Shown here: positions 54,589-63,682 of the stretch, piece by piece
Layout: every line of letters begins with the position of its first letter
Numbering within the stretch: the first letter of the stretch is position 1
NCBI GenBank assembly: GCA_026398435.1
Contig: JAPLSW010000032.1
Span: 1 to 64,000 of the forward strand
Direction of reading: 5' to 3'
DNA: 64,000 nucleotides
DNA from: Chlamydiota bacterium
Lineage (GTDB): Bacteria; Chlamydiota; Chlamydiia; Chlamydiales; Rhabdochlamydiaceae
Program-made: the position numbers and the translations under genes
Notes under the pieces: generated by a model
What the model was told of the DNA's origin: nothing
The model's input: the letters and a program-made list of their open reading frames with translations, nothing else
Databases searched by the model: none

Positions 54589-54891
54589 CTATTTAGGTTT
54601 TGAGCTGCTAGGGCCGCTTGATTCTGTGGTTTTCTTCGATCCGTGACCCTTGAAAATTCTCGTTGGTGAGAACTCTCCAAGTCTGTGCCCAACCATGTTC
54701 TCCGACACAAAAACAGATATAAATTTCTTTCCATTGTGAACATCAAAAGTATGACCAATCATCTCAGGAAGAATCATTGATCCTCTAGACCAAGTTTTGA
54801 TTGGTTTCTTTGTATTCGTCATATTTAACTTTGTCACTTTGTCTTGCAAATGATGTTCAACAAAAGGACCTTTTCTTAGCGATCTACCCAT
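54589..54891 (-). CDS. rpsS: 30S ribosomal protein S19
   Basis: The 100-residue protein has [44 protein letters not shown] and [13 protein letters not shown]. It lies in the 30S head. The tail ends in a Ser/Pro/Lys-rich extension ([12 protein letters not shown]). Confidence 0.97.
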   Translation of the reverse strand: MGRSLRKGPFVEHHLQDKVTKLNMTNTKKPIKTWSRGSMILPEMIGHTFDVHNGKKFISVFVSENMVGHRLGEFSPTRIFKGHGSKKTTESSGPSSSKPK

Positions 54892-54899
54892 AGACTCCT

Positions 54900-55745
54900 C
54901 TATTTCCTACGATCTTTGATGATCCATTTAGTGGTTTTTCGTTTGGATCTTGTCTTATATCCCTTGGTATACATTGCCCAAGGTGTCTGAGGAATGTAAC
55001 CGTTATGCTTACCTTCACCACCACCATGAGGGTGATCTACAGGGTTCATAGCTGTACCGCGAACTGTAGGACGAATTCCTTTCCATCTCATTCTACCGGC
55101 TTTACCTTCAACACGAAGGTTCCAATCCGCATTAGAAAGAGTGCCAAACGTCGCTCTGCAGTCTTCGTTAACCATTCTGATCTCACCTGAAGGCATTCTA
55201 ACTGTAACATAACCGCCACTCTTCGCCATTAACTGCGCTGAGAGACCTGCTGACCTTACAAGTTTTCCACCTTTACCAGGAATAAGTTCAATATTATGTA
55301 TTGTAGAACCAAGCGGCATAAATTTAAGCCTCATGGAACAGCCAACATTAAATGGAGGCTCTTCTCCTGAAGTCACAACATCACCTTGCTTTAGTCCTTG
55401 AGGAGCTAGAATATATCTCTTTTCACCGTCTCTATAATTTAATAGAGCAATGTGCGCTGTTCTGTTTGGATCATATTCAATCGAAGCAACAGTAGCAGGT
55501 ATATTCTCTTTATCTCTCTTAAAATCTACCAGGCGGTAAGCTCTTTTATGTCCACTGCCACGATGTCTACAAGTAATGTGTCCATGGTGGTTACGGCCAT
55601 TTGTTAGGTTCTTCTTTACTAACAAAGATTTTTCAGGCTCTGGTGTCGCTCTTTTCGATGTTCCTACTCCGCGTGTCAACTGAGCGTTGCTGTTAAGAAC
55701 TAAGTGTCTTGTACTCGGAGTCACTGGACGAAATTTTTTAGTCAT
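54900..55745 (-). CDS. rplB: 50S ribosomal protein L2
   Basis: The 281-residue protein has the conserved [15 protein letters not shown], the peptidyl-transferase-proximal [16 protein letters not shown] and the C-terminal [22 protein letters not shown] segment. It is essential for subunit association. Confidence 0.97.
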   Translation of the reverse strand: MTKKFRPVTPSTRHLVLNSNAQLTRGVGTSKRATPEPEKSLLVKKNLTNGRNHHGHITCRHRGSGHKRAYRLVDFKRDKENIPATVASIEYDPNRTAHIALLNYRDGEKRYILAPQGLKQGDVVTSGEEPPFNVGCSMRLKFMPLGSTIHNIELIPGKGGKLVRSAGLSAQLMAKSGGYVTVRMPSGEIRMVNEDCRATFGTLSNADWNLRVEGKAGRMRWKGIRPTVRGTAMNPVDHPHGGGEGKHNGYIPQTPWAMYTKGYKTRSKRKTTKWIIKDRRK

Positions 55746-55769
55746 TTTTATTTCAACCTTGCATTCTTC

Positions 55770-56108
55770 TTAAACGTTATCATCAATTGAATCGCCAGCT
55801 TCAAGTGTTACGATTGCTTTTTTAAAAGCAGCCTTAAAACCTGTTCTTCCGCGAACTCTTCTTTCTTTCTGTTTAACGTTGATGGTATTTACAGAAAGGA
55901 CCTTAATTTTCTTTTCAGCATAGATTTCTTCTACAGCTTGCGCTATTTGATACTTGCTCGCCTTTTTATCTACAACGAAAACATACTTTGGAGACTGACA
56001 TTTCTTTATGCATGGATTACTTGAGTTAAACTGGAGTTGCTCAAGAACTTTAGCTTTTTCAGTTACATGTCGGTTCTTAACTATATCATATGGATTTTGC
56101 TTGCTCAT
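55770..56108 (-). CDS. rplW: 50S ribosomal protein L23
   Basis: The 112-residue protein has DIVKNRHVTEKAKVLEQL, YVFVVDKKASKYQIAQAVEEIY and a GRTGFKAAFKKAIVTLEAGDSI end. It forms the ribosome docking site for SRP and trigger factor. It lies 3 bp from the rplD stop. Confidence 0.95.
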   Translation of the reverse strand: MSKQNPYDIVKNRHVTEKAKVLEQLQFNSSNPCIKKCQSPKYVFVVDKKASKYQIAQAVEEIYAEKKIKVLSVNTINVKQKERRVRGRTGFKAAFKKAIVTLEAGDSIDDNV

Positions 56109-56111
56109 AAT

Positions 56112-56798
56112 TTACTTTTTTCCTCCGAGGAGAACCATCAGTTCATCACATGCTGTATCTAACACTACAATTTCTTGATGAAGCGCTAACTCATATCCAT
56201 TAACATTTGGCACATAACCAAAGTCGACCTTTTGGATATTTTTTAGACTTCTAACAAGATTTTGGTGTCTTTCAGCAGCTGAAGTAGTTCCGTCATTTTC
56301 TTTAGAAGATTGATAAGACGCATCCGCCAGAAATAAAACCTTTCTCGCATCTAATCCTCTTGCTTTTAAAAAGTTGCAAAGAATCTTAGTCTTAGGTTCG
56401 TTTAATGAACTACTGTCAAGAACGTGTACGTTTTGGCCTGTTATTTTCTCAATAATCAAGTGACGCACTGCTGCTTGTCTTTCTTTTTTATTGATTCTAA
56501 CATGTTGATCAAACTTCGGTTTAGGAGCATGAACTCTTCCTCCACCCTTATATTGAGGAGCACCAAGATAACCTTGACGTGCTTTACCTGTTCCTTTTTG
56601 AGGGTGAGGCTTTTGGCCTGAGTGACTAACTTCAGGACGAGATTGCGTGTTTGCAGACCACTGTCTAGCATTAGCTCTTATCGCTGTAAGATAATCTTTA
56701 ATTAACTGCGCATTCACCGAAGATTCTAGAAAGGTATCTTCAATCTTAACCTCTCCCACTTCAGCGCCACTGAGATTATATTTCTTTAGTACTGCCAC
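56112..56798 (-). CDS. rplD: 50S ribosomal protein L4
   Basis: The 228-residue protein has LSGAEVGEVKIEDTFL, SHSGQKPHPQKGTGKARQG (tunnel loop) and RVHAPKPKFDQHVRINKKER. L4 can repress its own operon in E. coli; no leader evidence was sought here. It is 10 bp from rplC. Confidence 0.96.
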   Translation of the reverse strand: MAVLKKYNLSGAEVGEVKIEDTFLESSVNAQLIKDYLTAIRANARQWSANTQSRPEVSHSGQKPHPQKGTGKARQGYLGAPQYKGGGRVHAPKPKFDQHVRINKKERQAAVRHLIIEKITGQNVHVLDSSSLNEPKTKILCNFLKARGLDARKVLFLADASYQSSKENDGTTSAAERHQNLVRSLKNIQKVDFGYVPNVNGYELALHQEIVVLDTACDELMVLLGGKK

Positions 56799-56808
56799 GA
56801 ATCAACTC

Positions 56809-57474
56809 CTAACCTTTCTTTTTCTGTTTCGAAGCGCTCATTTTTTTAGCTTTTACGATGTAGACTAGAGACTCTCTTGCCCCAGGCACTGCACCTTCAA
56901 CTAAAATAACTTGTTTCTCTTCGTCGATTTTTACAATCTTAAGATTTTGCACTGTAACTCGTTCAGCACCCATATGTCCTGATTTTTTCTGACCAGGTAG
57001 GCAACGTCCAGGAGTCGTTCTCATACCGCAAGAACCGCCATGTCTATGGAAGCCCGAACCGTGTGATGCAGGACCACCCGCAAAATTATGACGCTTCATA
57101 ACGCCCTGATGCCCTTTACCCTTAGAAACTGAAGAAACGTCAACGAATACGCAATCAGAAAAGTATCCGACAGTAACCTCTTGACCAACTGTATATTCAT
57201 CAGATGCCTGGATACGCGATTCCTTAAGAAATTTTCGCGGCTCAACATTAATCTTTGCAAAAAAACCTTTGAGAGGTTTTGTCACATTCCTAGCCTTTGA
57301 AGCAGAAAGTTTTACAGCAGACAACTGAATGGCGCTATATCCACTATTCTCTTTATTCTTAACCATAGAAACTACATTCGGTTCCGCATGAATGACAGTA
57401 CAAACAACAACATTACCGTTGTCATCAAACGTCTGCATCATCCCTTTCTTTTTTCCCATTAACGTTAGGGTCAT
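56809..57474 (-). CDS. rplC: 50S ribosomal protein L3
   Basis: The 221-residue protein has MGKKKGMMQTFDDNGNVVVCTV, KGKGHQGVMKRHNFAGGPASHGSG and TTPGRCLPGQKKSGHMGAERVT. It is the first ribosomal gene of this operon; rpsJ is absent upstream. I use the listed start at 57474; the second Met (MGKKK, codon 6) is an alternative. The 278 bp upstream is expected to hold the operon promoter. Confidence 0.95.
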   Translation of the reverse strand: MTLTLMGKKKGMMQTFDDNGNVVVCTVIHAEPNVVSMVKNKENSGYSAIQLSAVKLSASKARNVTKPLKGFFAKINVEPRKFLKESRIQASDEYTVGQEVTVGYFSDCVFVDVSSVSKGKGHQGVMKRHNFAGGPASHGSGFHRHGGSCGMRTTPGRCLPGQKKSGHMGAERVTVQNLKIVKIDEEKQVILVEGAVPGARESLVYIVKAKKMSASKQKKKG

Positions 57475-57752
57475 ATATTTACCTTTCTCTGAATTCGCTG
57501 TTTTTGATTCACCAACTAGTGATTTTATTGTAAGGCAGGAACATTGACAGCGACAAGATTATCTTAGGGTTAAATCCTTGTCTAAATGCCTTACTCATAG
57601 GCCAAAGCGAAAAGGCTATCAAAATCCTTGATTTATTCACAATCAAAAATTGCATTGCACGCAGACTAAAAAAAATTATGCAGAATATTTCATCTATTTC
57701 TTCTGTCTTGCCTGCAGATATTGAATCCTTACAGCCTGGCCGGCTCACATCA
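57475..57752 (-). promoter_or_regulatory. upstream region of the ribosomal protein operon
   Basis: This 278-bp stretch has no credible gene; a frame at 57509-57748 lacks protein-like features. The long distance to rplC and the 23-gene operon that follows suggest the main promoter is here. I did not assign -35/-10 boxes. Confidence 0.4.
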
Positions 57753-58115
57753 CTATATATTCTTTCGTTCGATTCTAGCTTGCTTGTTCATAATTTCTTT
57801 TTCAGGAACTTCTAACGAAACCGAGGTAAAGACCTTTCTCTTAAAATTTATCTTTTTTCGATCAGCTTTAGCTGTAAGTCCCACTTGCCCCAGGATTTCT
57901 TTAATACTGATACCGGGCGGAAATTTATAAACTCCTGGGGATATTACCGCGCCAGACACATTTATATCAATGAGTGCTTGAGTATATTGCTCTTTTTCCT
58001 TAAGTAAAGAGCTTTTCACTAGAGGGCGGCTTAGCGCCGATGAGAGAGTAAAGCACATCAAAAGTCCAAGCAAAACAGCGAGCAACAACCATTCTCTAAT
58101 CAGTAGTTTTCCCAT
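57753..58115 (-). CDS. SLBB-domain membrane-anchored protein
   Basis: The 120-residue protein has one N-terminal membrane helix (WLLLAVLLGLLMCFTL). It is followed by a short SLBB (beta-grasp) domain with INVSGAVISPGVYKFPPGISIKEILGQVG spread over residues ~50-78, then a basic tail. SLBB domains are found in ComEA and polysaccharide export proteins, where they bind ligands or partners. No helix-hairpin-helix follows, so it is not a full ComEA. It lies between the Inc-like cluster and the ribosomal operon. Confidence 0.78.
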   Translation of the reverse strand: MGKLLIREWLLLAVLLGLLMCFTLSSALSRPLVKSSLLKEKEQYTQALIDINVSGAVISPGVYKFPPGISIKEILGQVGLTAKADRKKINFKRKVFTSVSLEVPEKEIMNKQARIERKNI

Positions 58116-58157
58116 GATAACTTTGCTCTATATATTGTCCATTACAGTAACCTTCAG

Positions 58158-58946
58158 TCAATTAAAAACTTTGCAGCACTCATTTTCTGTTCCATGGGTT
58201 GAAATAACCTGAAATTTTTGTTTCATCGCCACGCCTAGAATAGGGATCACTAAAAGAAAAACCAATCCCGAGATACCCATAACTGAAAGAGAAAATAACA
58301 CGGACATGGCTATATTCCCAATCGCTAAAGCTATAGAAAAAATGGAAGATTGCCTATGCTGAAGTAAAAATTCTATTTTAATTAAGCAAGCTTTGCTTTT
58401 AAGCAGTGAATTTATGTGCTCTATGCTTTGAACATTAGAGACTATTTCGCATCCAGAGGCAATAATACCAAAGCAATTCGCAACAACATTCAAGCTAGCA
58501 TACGTCCAAAACCGCCCTGCAAAGCCAAAAAAACCTCTAGCAACAGCCGCAACACGTAGCATGCTTGCAGCAGCTGACCCTAGGTTTCTTCCTAAATCTG
58601 CACCAAGTCTTACATGAGAAAATCTCCCCTGGTACTTTCTTCGAACCATCTCAGCAGGGCCGTAAATAAACTCCTTACAATTCGATACAATCCCGACTAT
58701 ACTAGTCAGAAGAAATACCCCTGATATCACTCCGTAAATTCTAGAAAATAGAGTTGAAGACCTCTCCATTACTGACAATTGATCTACGGCGCTAACAGCT
58801 TCTAATCCTGCATTTTGCGTGGTATGATAATTAAACGAAAAAGAAGAGGGATATATTACATTCTGATTAAGGGATATATTTGTCACAAAGGGCTCACAGT
58901 AAGCTAAATGGAATACAACATAAAAGATCCTTCCCTTAGGAATCAA
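58158..58946 (-). CDS. Inc-like hydrophobic protein 1 (CT529-region family)
   Basis: The open frame encodes up to 262 residues with paired hydrophobic segments (YGVISGVFLLTSIVGIV; IFSIALAIGNIAMSVLF next to VMGISGLVFLLVIPILG), the bilobed layout of chlamydial inclusion-membrane (Inc) proteins. It shares an overall plan with the next two genes. The start is uncertain: the frame is open to a TTG at 58946 next to the structured repeat, and a GTG at codon 21 (VTNISLNQNV) is a plausible alternative. Placement between rplC and fmt corresponds to CT529 (Cap1). Homology is inferred from position and pattern. Confidence 0.65.
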   Translation of the reverse strand: MIPKGRIFYVVFHLAYCEPFVTNISLNQNVIYPSSFSFNYHTTQNAGLEAVSAVDQLSVMERSSTLFSRIYGVISGVFLLTSIVGIVSNCKEFIYGPAEMVRRKYQGRFSHVRLGADLGRNLGSAAASMLRVAAVARGFFGFAGRFWTYASLNVVANCFGIIASGCEIVSNVQSIEHINSLLKSKACLIKIEFLLQHRQSSIFSIALAIGNIAMSVLFSLSVMGISGLVFLLVIPILGVAMKQKFQVISTHGTENECCKVFN

Positions 58947-58949
58947 TCT

Positions 58950-59328
58950 TTATAAAAACGACATGAGAAAACCGCTGGATTTTTCAGTCCTGCGGATGAA
59001 TTATTCAGTTAAAAAATGCCCCAGTACGACTGCTAAAATAAAACAGTCCCCCTGAGGCGCTGGTAATGCGTATGAATAGCTTTGAGATAAACTATTCAAT
59101 CCGACTTACTCTCGACCGGATATCGACAGGTTTAACGATTATGGCACTATTACTCCTCTCGCTTTGTTTAACCATAATCCGCAGAGCTTGCAACTGAGTC
59201 GGCATTGCAAGGTGCCTAATTTCTGTCGAATCGTCTATGGATATTTCAAGTCTCATATCCATAGTCTGGTGAAGTACTCCCTGATCTCTCAAGAAGCCCC
59301 TAAGTGTTTACCTTAGGGGAGGCTTCAC
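58950..59328 (-). ncRNA. candidate structured RNA / dispersed repeat, copy 2
   Basis: This is the inverted copy of the element at 13277-13655, and it reads in sense on the minus strand. Stems are kept with changed bases: CTATGGATAT/ATATCCATAG replaces the weaker ACGGATAT/ATATCTGT, CTTGCAA/TTGCAAG replaces CCCCAGAA/TTCGGGG around an identical 11-nt loop, and GAATAG/CTATTC replaces GAATAG/CTATTT. It ends in the same CCGCAGGA/TCCAGCGG-TTTTCT terminator. It lies between Inc-like genes 2 and 1. Confidence 0.7.
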
Positions 59329-59414
59329 CTCGGGTACATTCTAAATGCAAACAGAAGCCATCTTACAAAAGAGCTGCGAAAGAATAATTTATAAAGGCTC
59401 GCTTAGATAAAAAA

Positions 59415-60239
59415 TCACCTAATATCCATGCGACAAGACGCGGAATGCTCCTTGACAACCATCTCATTATAAAAGTGAGAGACAATCTTGGACACAATCC
59501 ACATGCTAGACAAAACTAAACCAACAATAGAAACCACTATAGGCCCACCTAAAACTAAGGACACCAACCCTATTATTGAACCGGTAATGCAAACTACATT
59601 TTTTACAATTTCGATGTAGGAATGTACATCTTTATGAAATAAATTAGTTTTCGTTTGGGGGGAAATGCTACTCGCCTGGCGCTGAACATTTCGAGCTGAG
59701 ATCTGACAAACCTGACTAGTAAGATCTATAGTATTTCCTACTATATCAGTCCCAAAAAAAACACCACAGGAAATAGGAGCTGCCTTACCTAGATTTACCC
59801 AACCGGCATCATGAAAATTATTGGCGACATCTGAGACCATACAAGTAAGATCAAGCATATTTCTACATGCATTTTTTGCCACAACATCGATTTTAAGGTC
59901 TTGAGCAGACTGAGAATTAGTTCTATTACAGACCCTTCCAAATAACGAAAAAGAAGCTATAGTATCCCCTATCTGTTTAACAAGACCAAAGGCTCCTAAA
60001 AGAGTGGCTGCCTGAGAAAAAACTCCCTTCGCCTGAATTAGGTGAGAAGACTGAAAAAATTGATGCGGAATCCGTTTAAACCATTCCGTAGCATACTCTC
60101 CAACCTTTATCGCATCATAGATGCCATCAGAGGTCCCTAAACGATCAGTAAAATGAGTCCAAATGGATTTAGTATTACACGTAGAATGGGATGGTAAATA
60201 AATGGGTTGCTGCGAAGATGATACAAAAGATGGATTAAT
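59415..60239 (-). CDS. Inc-like hydrophobic protein 2 (CT529-region family), ATT start
   Basis: The continuous frame gives ~274 residues, similar in size to the neighbour at 60313-61170. A perfect AAGGAGG site (60251-60245) is followed five bases later by ATT at 60239, where an ATG would be expected. The first ATG-like start in frame is a GTG deep inside (59882) and would lose 119 residues. Two strongly hydrophobic segments lie near residues 210-255 (ITGSIIGLVSLVLG, VVSIVGLVLSSMWIV), giving an Inc-like hairpin. ATT may be used rarely as a start, or this may be a start-codon mutation. Confidence 0.6.
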   Translation of the reverse strand: MNPSFVSSSQQPIYLPSHSTCNTKSIWTHFTDRLGTSDGIYDAIKVGEYATEWFKRIPHQFFQSSHLIQAKGVFSQAATLLGAFGLVKQIGDTIASFSLFGRVCNRTNSQSAQDLKIDVVAKNACRNMLDLTCMVSDVANNFHDAGWVNLGKAAPISCGVFFGTDIVGNTIDLTSQVCQISARNVQRQASSISPQTKTNLFHKDVHSYIEIVKNVVCITGSIIGLVSLVLGGPIVVSIVGLVLSSMWIVSKIVSHFYNEMVVKEHSASCRMDIR

Positions 60240-60258
60240 AACTACCTCCTTAAAATAA

Positions 60259-60283
60259 CCCCAGTCCTCTAATAAGACTGGGG
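60259..60283 (-). terminator. hairpin terminator after Inc-like gene 3
   Basis: CCCCAGTC and GACTGGGG form an 8-bp stem with a 9-nt loop, and the minus-strand exit reads TTATTTT. It lies 30 bp after the 60313-61170 stop, just before the ribosome binding site of Inc-like gene 2. Confidence 0.7.
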
Positions 60284-60312
60284 CTGTTTAAATTAACATA
60301 AGTTACAACTTC

Positions 60313-61170
60313 TTATGCAGCGGGTGTTAGCCTTGCCGTTTCAAGCTCTACAGCTCTAGGAAAGTGAGCATTGCTCGTTATATTTCTTGCTCTATCACTC
60401 GTTGGATCTACAACTCTATCGTAGAAAAATTTACCAAGGCTTACTGCAGTACCAACTGTTAGACATGCTATAATTGCTACAGGAGCTATAGGCGTTAGTA
60501 ATGCTGAAACAAGACATAAAGCTCCAAGAGCTACATAAGAGATCAAGCTAATAAGACCCAGACTATTGGAAATCACTTGTTGTGTTATTTTTTCCTTAGC
60601 AAATGTACTAATACCAGCCTGAGCGTAATCAGCCGAATTTTTCATAAGCTTAATAACTGTTTCATATGTCGCCTTAACAGATCCTAAAAGAGTAGCTGTA
60701 GGGCCAGCAATTTTCACAACTTGCATAACATCATCTGGAAGCGGCATCGCTACTGCATGCGTAAATTCAGCAGCATCACAACCACTATTTACCAAGGAAC
60801 AAACGCTCCCACCTACATCTAGCGTGCTCTTAACTGGAGCATTAAACTTAAATGAGGCGATTGAATTCCAAAGTTTAGAAATAGCAATTGGAATACCGAT
60901 TACACTAATAGCATTTTTTGCATTTTTAGCAAGTGCGCCAACATTAGACACACCTTGTGGAGCTGCTGGATAAAAGAATTTCGCAAAAAATGTCGTTGCA
61001 CTTGTAAGTTTAAACATGTTCTTAAGAAAATCAGGCCCATCCGACATTGCGTCAGAATATACTGTCCAAAGTCTACCAAATACACTTGACTGTTGAGTAG
61101 AAACGTTTCGATCAGCTATCAAACCTGTTTCACCCTGTTGTGTTAATCTAAGTCCTATTGCCGTAGCCAT
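60313..61170 (-). CDS. Inc-like hydrophobic protein 3 (CT529/Cap1-position homologue)
   Basis: The 285-residue protein has a Ser/Gln-rich N-terminus, then weakly hydrophobic stretches and a strong paired hydrophobic segment (LGLISLISYVALGALCLVSALLTPIAPVAIIACLTVG, residues ~220-256). That layout is typical of Inc proteins exported by type III secretion and inserted in the inclusion membrane. It lies between fmt and rplC, the position of CT529 (Cap1) in C. trachomatis. AGGAGTG precedes the ATG. Direct homology to Cap1 is plausible but not shown. Confidence 0.75.
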   Translation of the reverse strand: MATAIGLRLTQQGETGLIADRNVSTQQSSVFGRLWTVYSDAMSDGPDFLKNMFKLTSATTFFAKFFYPAAPQGVSNVGALAKNAKNAISVIGIPIAISKLWNSIASFKFNAPVKSTLDVGGSVCSLVNSGCDAAEFTHAVAMPLPDDVMQVVKIAGPTATLLGSVKATYETVIKLMKNSADYAQAGISTFAKEKITQQVISNSLGLISLISYVALGALCLVSALLTPIAPVAIIACLTVGTAVSLGKFFYDRVVDPTSDRARNITSNAHFPRAVELETARLTPAA

Positions 61171-61363
61171 ATTACACTCCTGTTGATTTTAAGATCTTTA
61201 AGAATCCTTAATCATAGATTAGCCAAAGATTTATGTAAAGTTTTCCACATAAAAGATAGGAAATACAAATTTATTTAATCAGGTCAATTTAGAAAGAAAT
61301 ATCTTAATCAGAATCGCTTTTTATCGATGAATCCCTTCAGAAAAAACGCAAGCTAACTAGACC

Positions 61364-62317
61364 CTACAAAGAAGAATCAGGAAGACTAAAAGAGATTTTT
61401 TGGTGAATTCCTTTCAAAAAATCACTCGCTGTCATCATTTTTTTCCCTTCGAGCTGAACATCACCAAGAGAAAGGGATCCCTGAGAACATGCAATAATTA
61501 GCTCCCTATTTAGAGAAAGGATGGAGCCCGGATCCCCTTTTAGGTCCAAGCGAACAAAAGAAGATTTTATCTTCAATCTTTTAAATTCATCACCAATTTT
61601 GACTTTACAATAAGCACCTGGATAGGGAGATAAAGCTCTTATTTTATCATGGTTTTTTTGTGCAGAATCATTCCAATTAATTTCCATATCGACAGGAAGG
61701 ATCTTAGCTGCAAAGGTAACAAGATTCACATCTTGTGAAGTTTTATTTTTATAATACTGATCAAAGTCATGGATCATTTTAGGAACAAGGGTAAAACATT
61801 CCTGTAAAAGAGCCTCTTCTAGTTGTCCGAAATTCATATTTTCAGGGATAGGAACAACTGACTGGGCAAGAATATCTCCGGCATCCATCTGCCTCACCAT
61901 TTCAATGATAGTAATTCCCGACTCACGAGATCCATCCATAAGACATCTTTGGATCGGAGCTGCCCCTCGATATTTAGGAAGCAAACTAGTATGGATATTA
62001 ATACAGCCTTTAATAGGGATGTCTAGAATATTTTGACGGAGAATCTCTCCATAGGCGACAACAAGAAACAAATCGGCATTATAGGAGGAAAGAATCTGAG
62101 AAAACTCGAGGGTGCTCGCTTTTTCAGGCTGATGGACAGGGATTTTAGAGCCGGATTCGATAAGAAATTTCTTTACAGGAGGCGGGGAAAGGTGAAGAGA
62201 GCGTCCTTGAGGCATATCGAGCCTTGTAACAACCGCTACTATTTCAAAGGACTTTGCTAAAAGATCACTGAGGATCCGAGCCGCAAACTCTGAGGTTCCC
62301 CAGAAAACAATCTTCAT
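61364..62317 (-). CDS. fmt: methionyl-tRNA formyltransferase
   Basis: The 317-residue enzyme formylates initiator Met-tRNA using 10-formyltetrahydrofolate. It has KIVFWGTSEFAARIL, PDLxF-like DLFLVVAYG, the signature NIHTSLLPKYRGAAPIQ, then GITIIEMVRQMDAGDIL, and a C-terminal OB-like domain. It is 9 bp downstream of lpxA and ends the lpxC-fabZ-lpxA-fmt operon. Confidence 0.96.
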   Translation of the reverse strand: MKIVFWGTSEFAARILSDLLAKSFEIVAVVTRLDMPQGRSLHLSPPPVKKFLIESGSKIPVHQPEKASTLEFSQILSSYNADLFLVVAYGEILRQNILDIPIKGCINIHTSLLPKYRGAAPIQRCLMDGSRESGITIIEMVRQMDAGDILAQSVVPIPENMNFGQLEEALLQECFTLVPKMIHDFDQYYKNKTSQDVNLVTFAAKILPVDMEINWNDSAQKNHDKIRALSPYPGAYCKVKIGDEFKRLKIKSSFVRLDLKGDPGSILSLNRELIIACSQGSLSLGDVQLEGKKMMTASDFLKGIHQKISFSLPDSSL

Positions 62318-62326
62318 AGGAGTTTT

Positions 62327-63175
62327 TTAACCCTTTTCTTCAAGAAGCTCTTCGAGCTCACTTATTTCCTCTTCTTCATGTTGGGATTGAGTAATCCCTT
62401 GAAGACCTATCAGTCCACGTTTTGAAGTTTTGCAGAATTCCACCCAATGCTCAATATGCTCATTTGCAGGAATTTCATTTTCAATAACATCCAAGGCTTC
62501 AGAGAGTCGCAAACCTGATCTATAGGTAATCTTAAAGGCTTTAGCAAGAGACTTTCTAATTTCTAATGAAAAATTATGTCTTTTAAGGCCCACAATGTTC
62601 AGCCCCCCTACTTTATAAGGAGAACCTGCTCCTATTGTAAAGGGTGGTACATCATTACTTATTCTACTAAGACCACCTACCATCGAATATTTTCCAATCT
62701 TAGAGAATTGGTGAACAGGTGTCATTCCCCCAATAATTGCAAAATCTTCTACGATAACATGCCCTGCAAGCATAGCTCCATTAGCCATAATAACATGATT
62801 TCCAATTTCGCAATTGTGAGCCACATGGCAATAAGCCATAAGCAAACAGTTATCTCCGACACGTACAACAGACCCTTCTTGACAGGACGAATTAATTGTT
62901 ACAAACTCACGGATCTCACAATTCTTCCCAATAACCACATAGGTTGTTTCGCCTTTGAATTTTAGATCTTGTGTTTTGGTACCAATACTTGCTGAAGGCC
63001 ATATTACAGTACCTTCTCCAATCGTAGTATTTCCGTCAATATAGGCAAATGATTTGATAACCACGTTATCATGTAAGGTAACATTACCTTTTACGACAGC
63101 ATAGGCCTCTATTGTTACGTTACTTCCGATCTTAGCACCAGGCTCAACTATTGCTGAGGGATGAATATTAGACAT
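62327..63175 (-). CDS. lpxA: UDP-N-acetylglucosamine acyltransferase
   Basis: The 282-residue protein carries the first acyl transfer in lipid A synthesis. It has left-handed parallel beta-helix hexapeptide repeats from the N-terminus (IHPSAIVEPGAKIGSNVTIEAY...), and the catalytic His is in YCHVAHNCEIGNHVIMANGAM. The C-terminal helical domain carries an acidic tail (EEEEISELEELLEEKG) not usual for the family. It lies 39 bp downstream of fabZ. Confidence 0.96.
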   Translation of the reverse strand: MSNIHPSAIVEPGAKIGSNVTIEAYAVVKGNVTLHDNVVIKSFAYIDGNTTIGEGTVIWPSASIGTKTQDLKFKGETTYVVIGKNCEIREFVTINSSCQEGSVVRVGDNCLLMAYCHVAHNCEIGNHVIMANGAMLAGHVIVEDFAIIGGMTPVHQFSKIGKYSMVGGLSRISNDVPPFTIGAGSPYKVGGLNIVGLKRHNFSLEIRKSLAKAFKITYRSGLRLSEALDVIENEIPANEHIEHWVEFCKTSKRGLIGLQGITQSQHEEEEISELEELLEEKG

Positions 63176-63214
63176 GTGAATCCAACTTTAGCATGTTTAA
63201 ATACTTATTTAATT

Positions 63215-63682
63215 TTACAACTTATCTTTGTCTACTAGAGCAAAACCGATTTCAGCTTCGACTGCAAGCTGATCATTTACTAAAGCTCTAGCGTGAACTC
63301 GTCCGCCCTTACCACTGATATGAATACCTGCGGCATGAAGCATTAGTACATCTCCAGGAACTACCGGTCTTCGAAACTTAGCACTACTAATGCTCAAAAG
63401 GACCGCTATCTTTTCATTGTATCCCTTTTGATGCACTAGAATTCCACCAGTTTGGGCAAGAGCCTCTAAAATTAGAACTCCTGGCATAATAGGAGCGTCA
63501 GGGAAATGACCTTGAAAAAACTGTTCATTGATCGTAAGATTTTTCTGTCCAATGATCACATTCTCTTCTAAGTTTATATAAACAATTCTATCAACCAGAA
63601 GGAAAGGATACCGATGTGGTAATATTTTTGAAATTTCCTTCACATTCAAAATGATAGGATGACTTGTAGTTTGCAGTGCCAT
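63215..63682 (-). CDS. fabZ: 3-hydroxyacyl-ACP dehydratase
   Basis: The 155-residue hot-dog enzyme dehydrates 3-hydroxyacyl-ACP in fatty acid elongation. It has ILPHRYPFLLVDRI and the active-site GHFPDAPIMPGVLILEALAQTGG with His and Glu. Its start overlaps the lpxC stop by one base (TGATG), so the two are coupled. Supply of hydroxyacyl-ACP beside lpxA fits a shared lipid A unit. Confidence 0.96.
   Translation of the reverse strand: MALQTTSHPIILNVKEISKILPHRYPFLLVDRIVYINLEENVIIGQKNLTINEQFFQGHFPDAPIMPGVLILEALAQTGGILVHQKGYNEKIAVLLSISSAKFRRPVVPGDVLMLHAAGIHISGKGGRVHARALVNDQLAVEAEIGFALVDKDKL

Noticed and set aside
57509-57748. 79-codon frame upstream of rplC
   Set aside because: No good start site or recognisable domain, and it fills the expected promoter region of the ribosomal operon.
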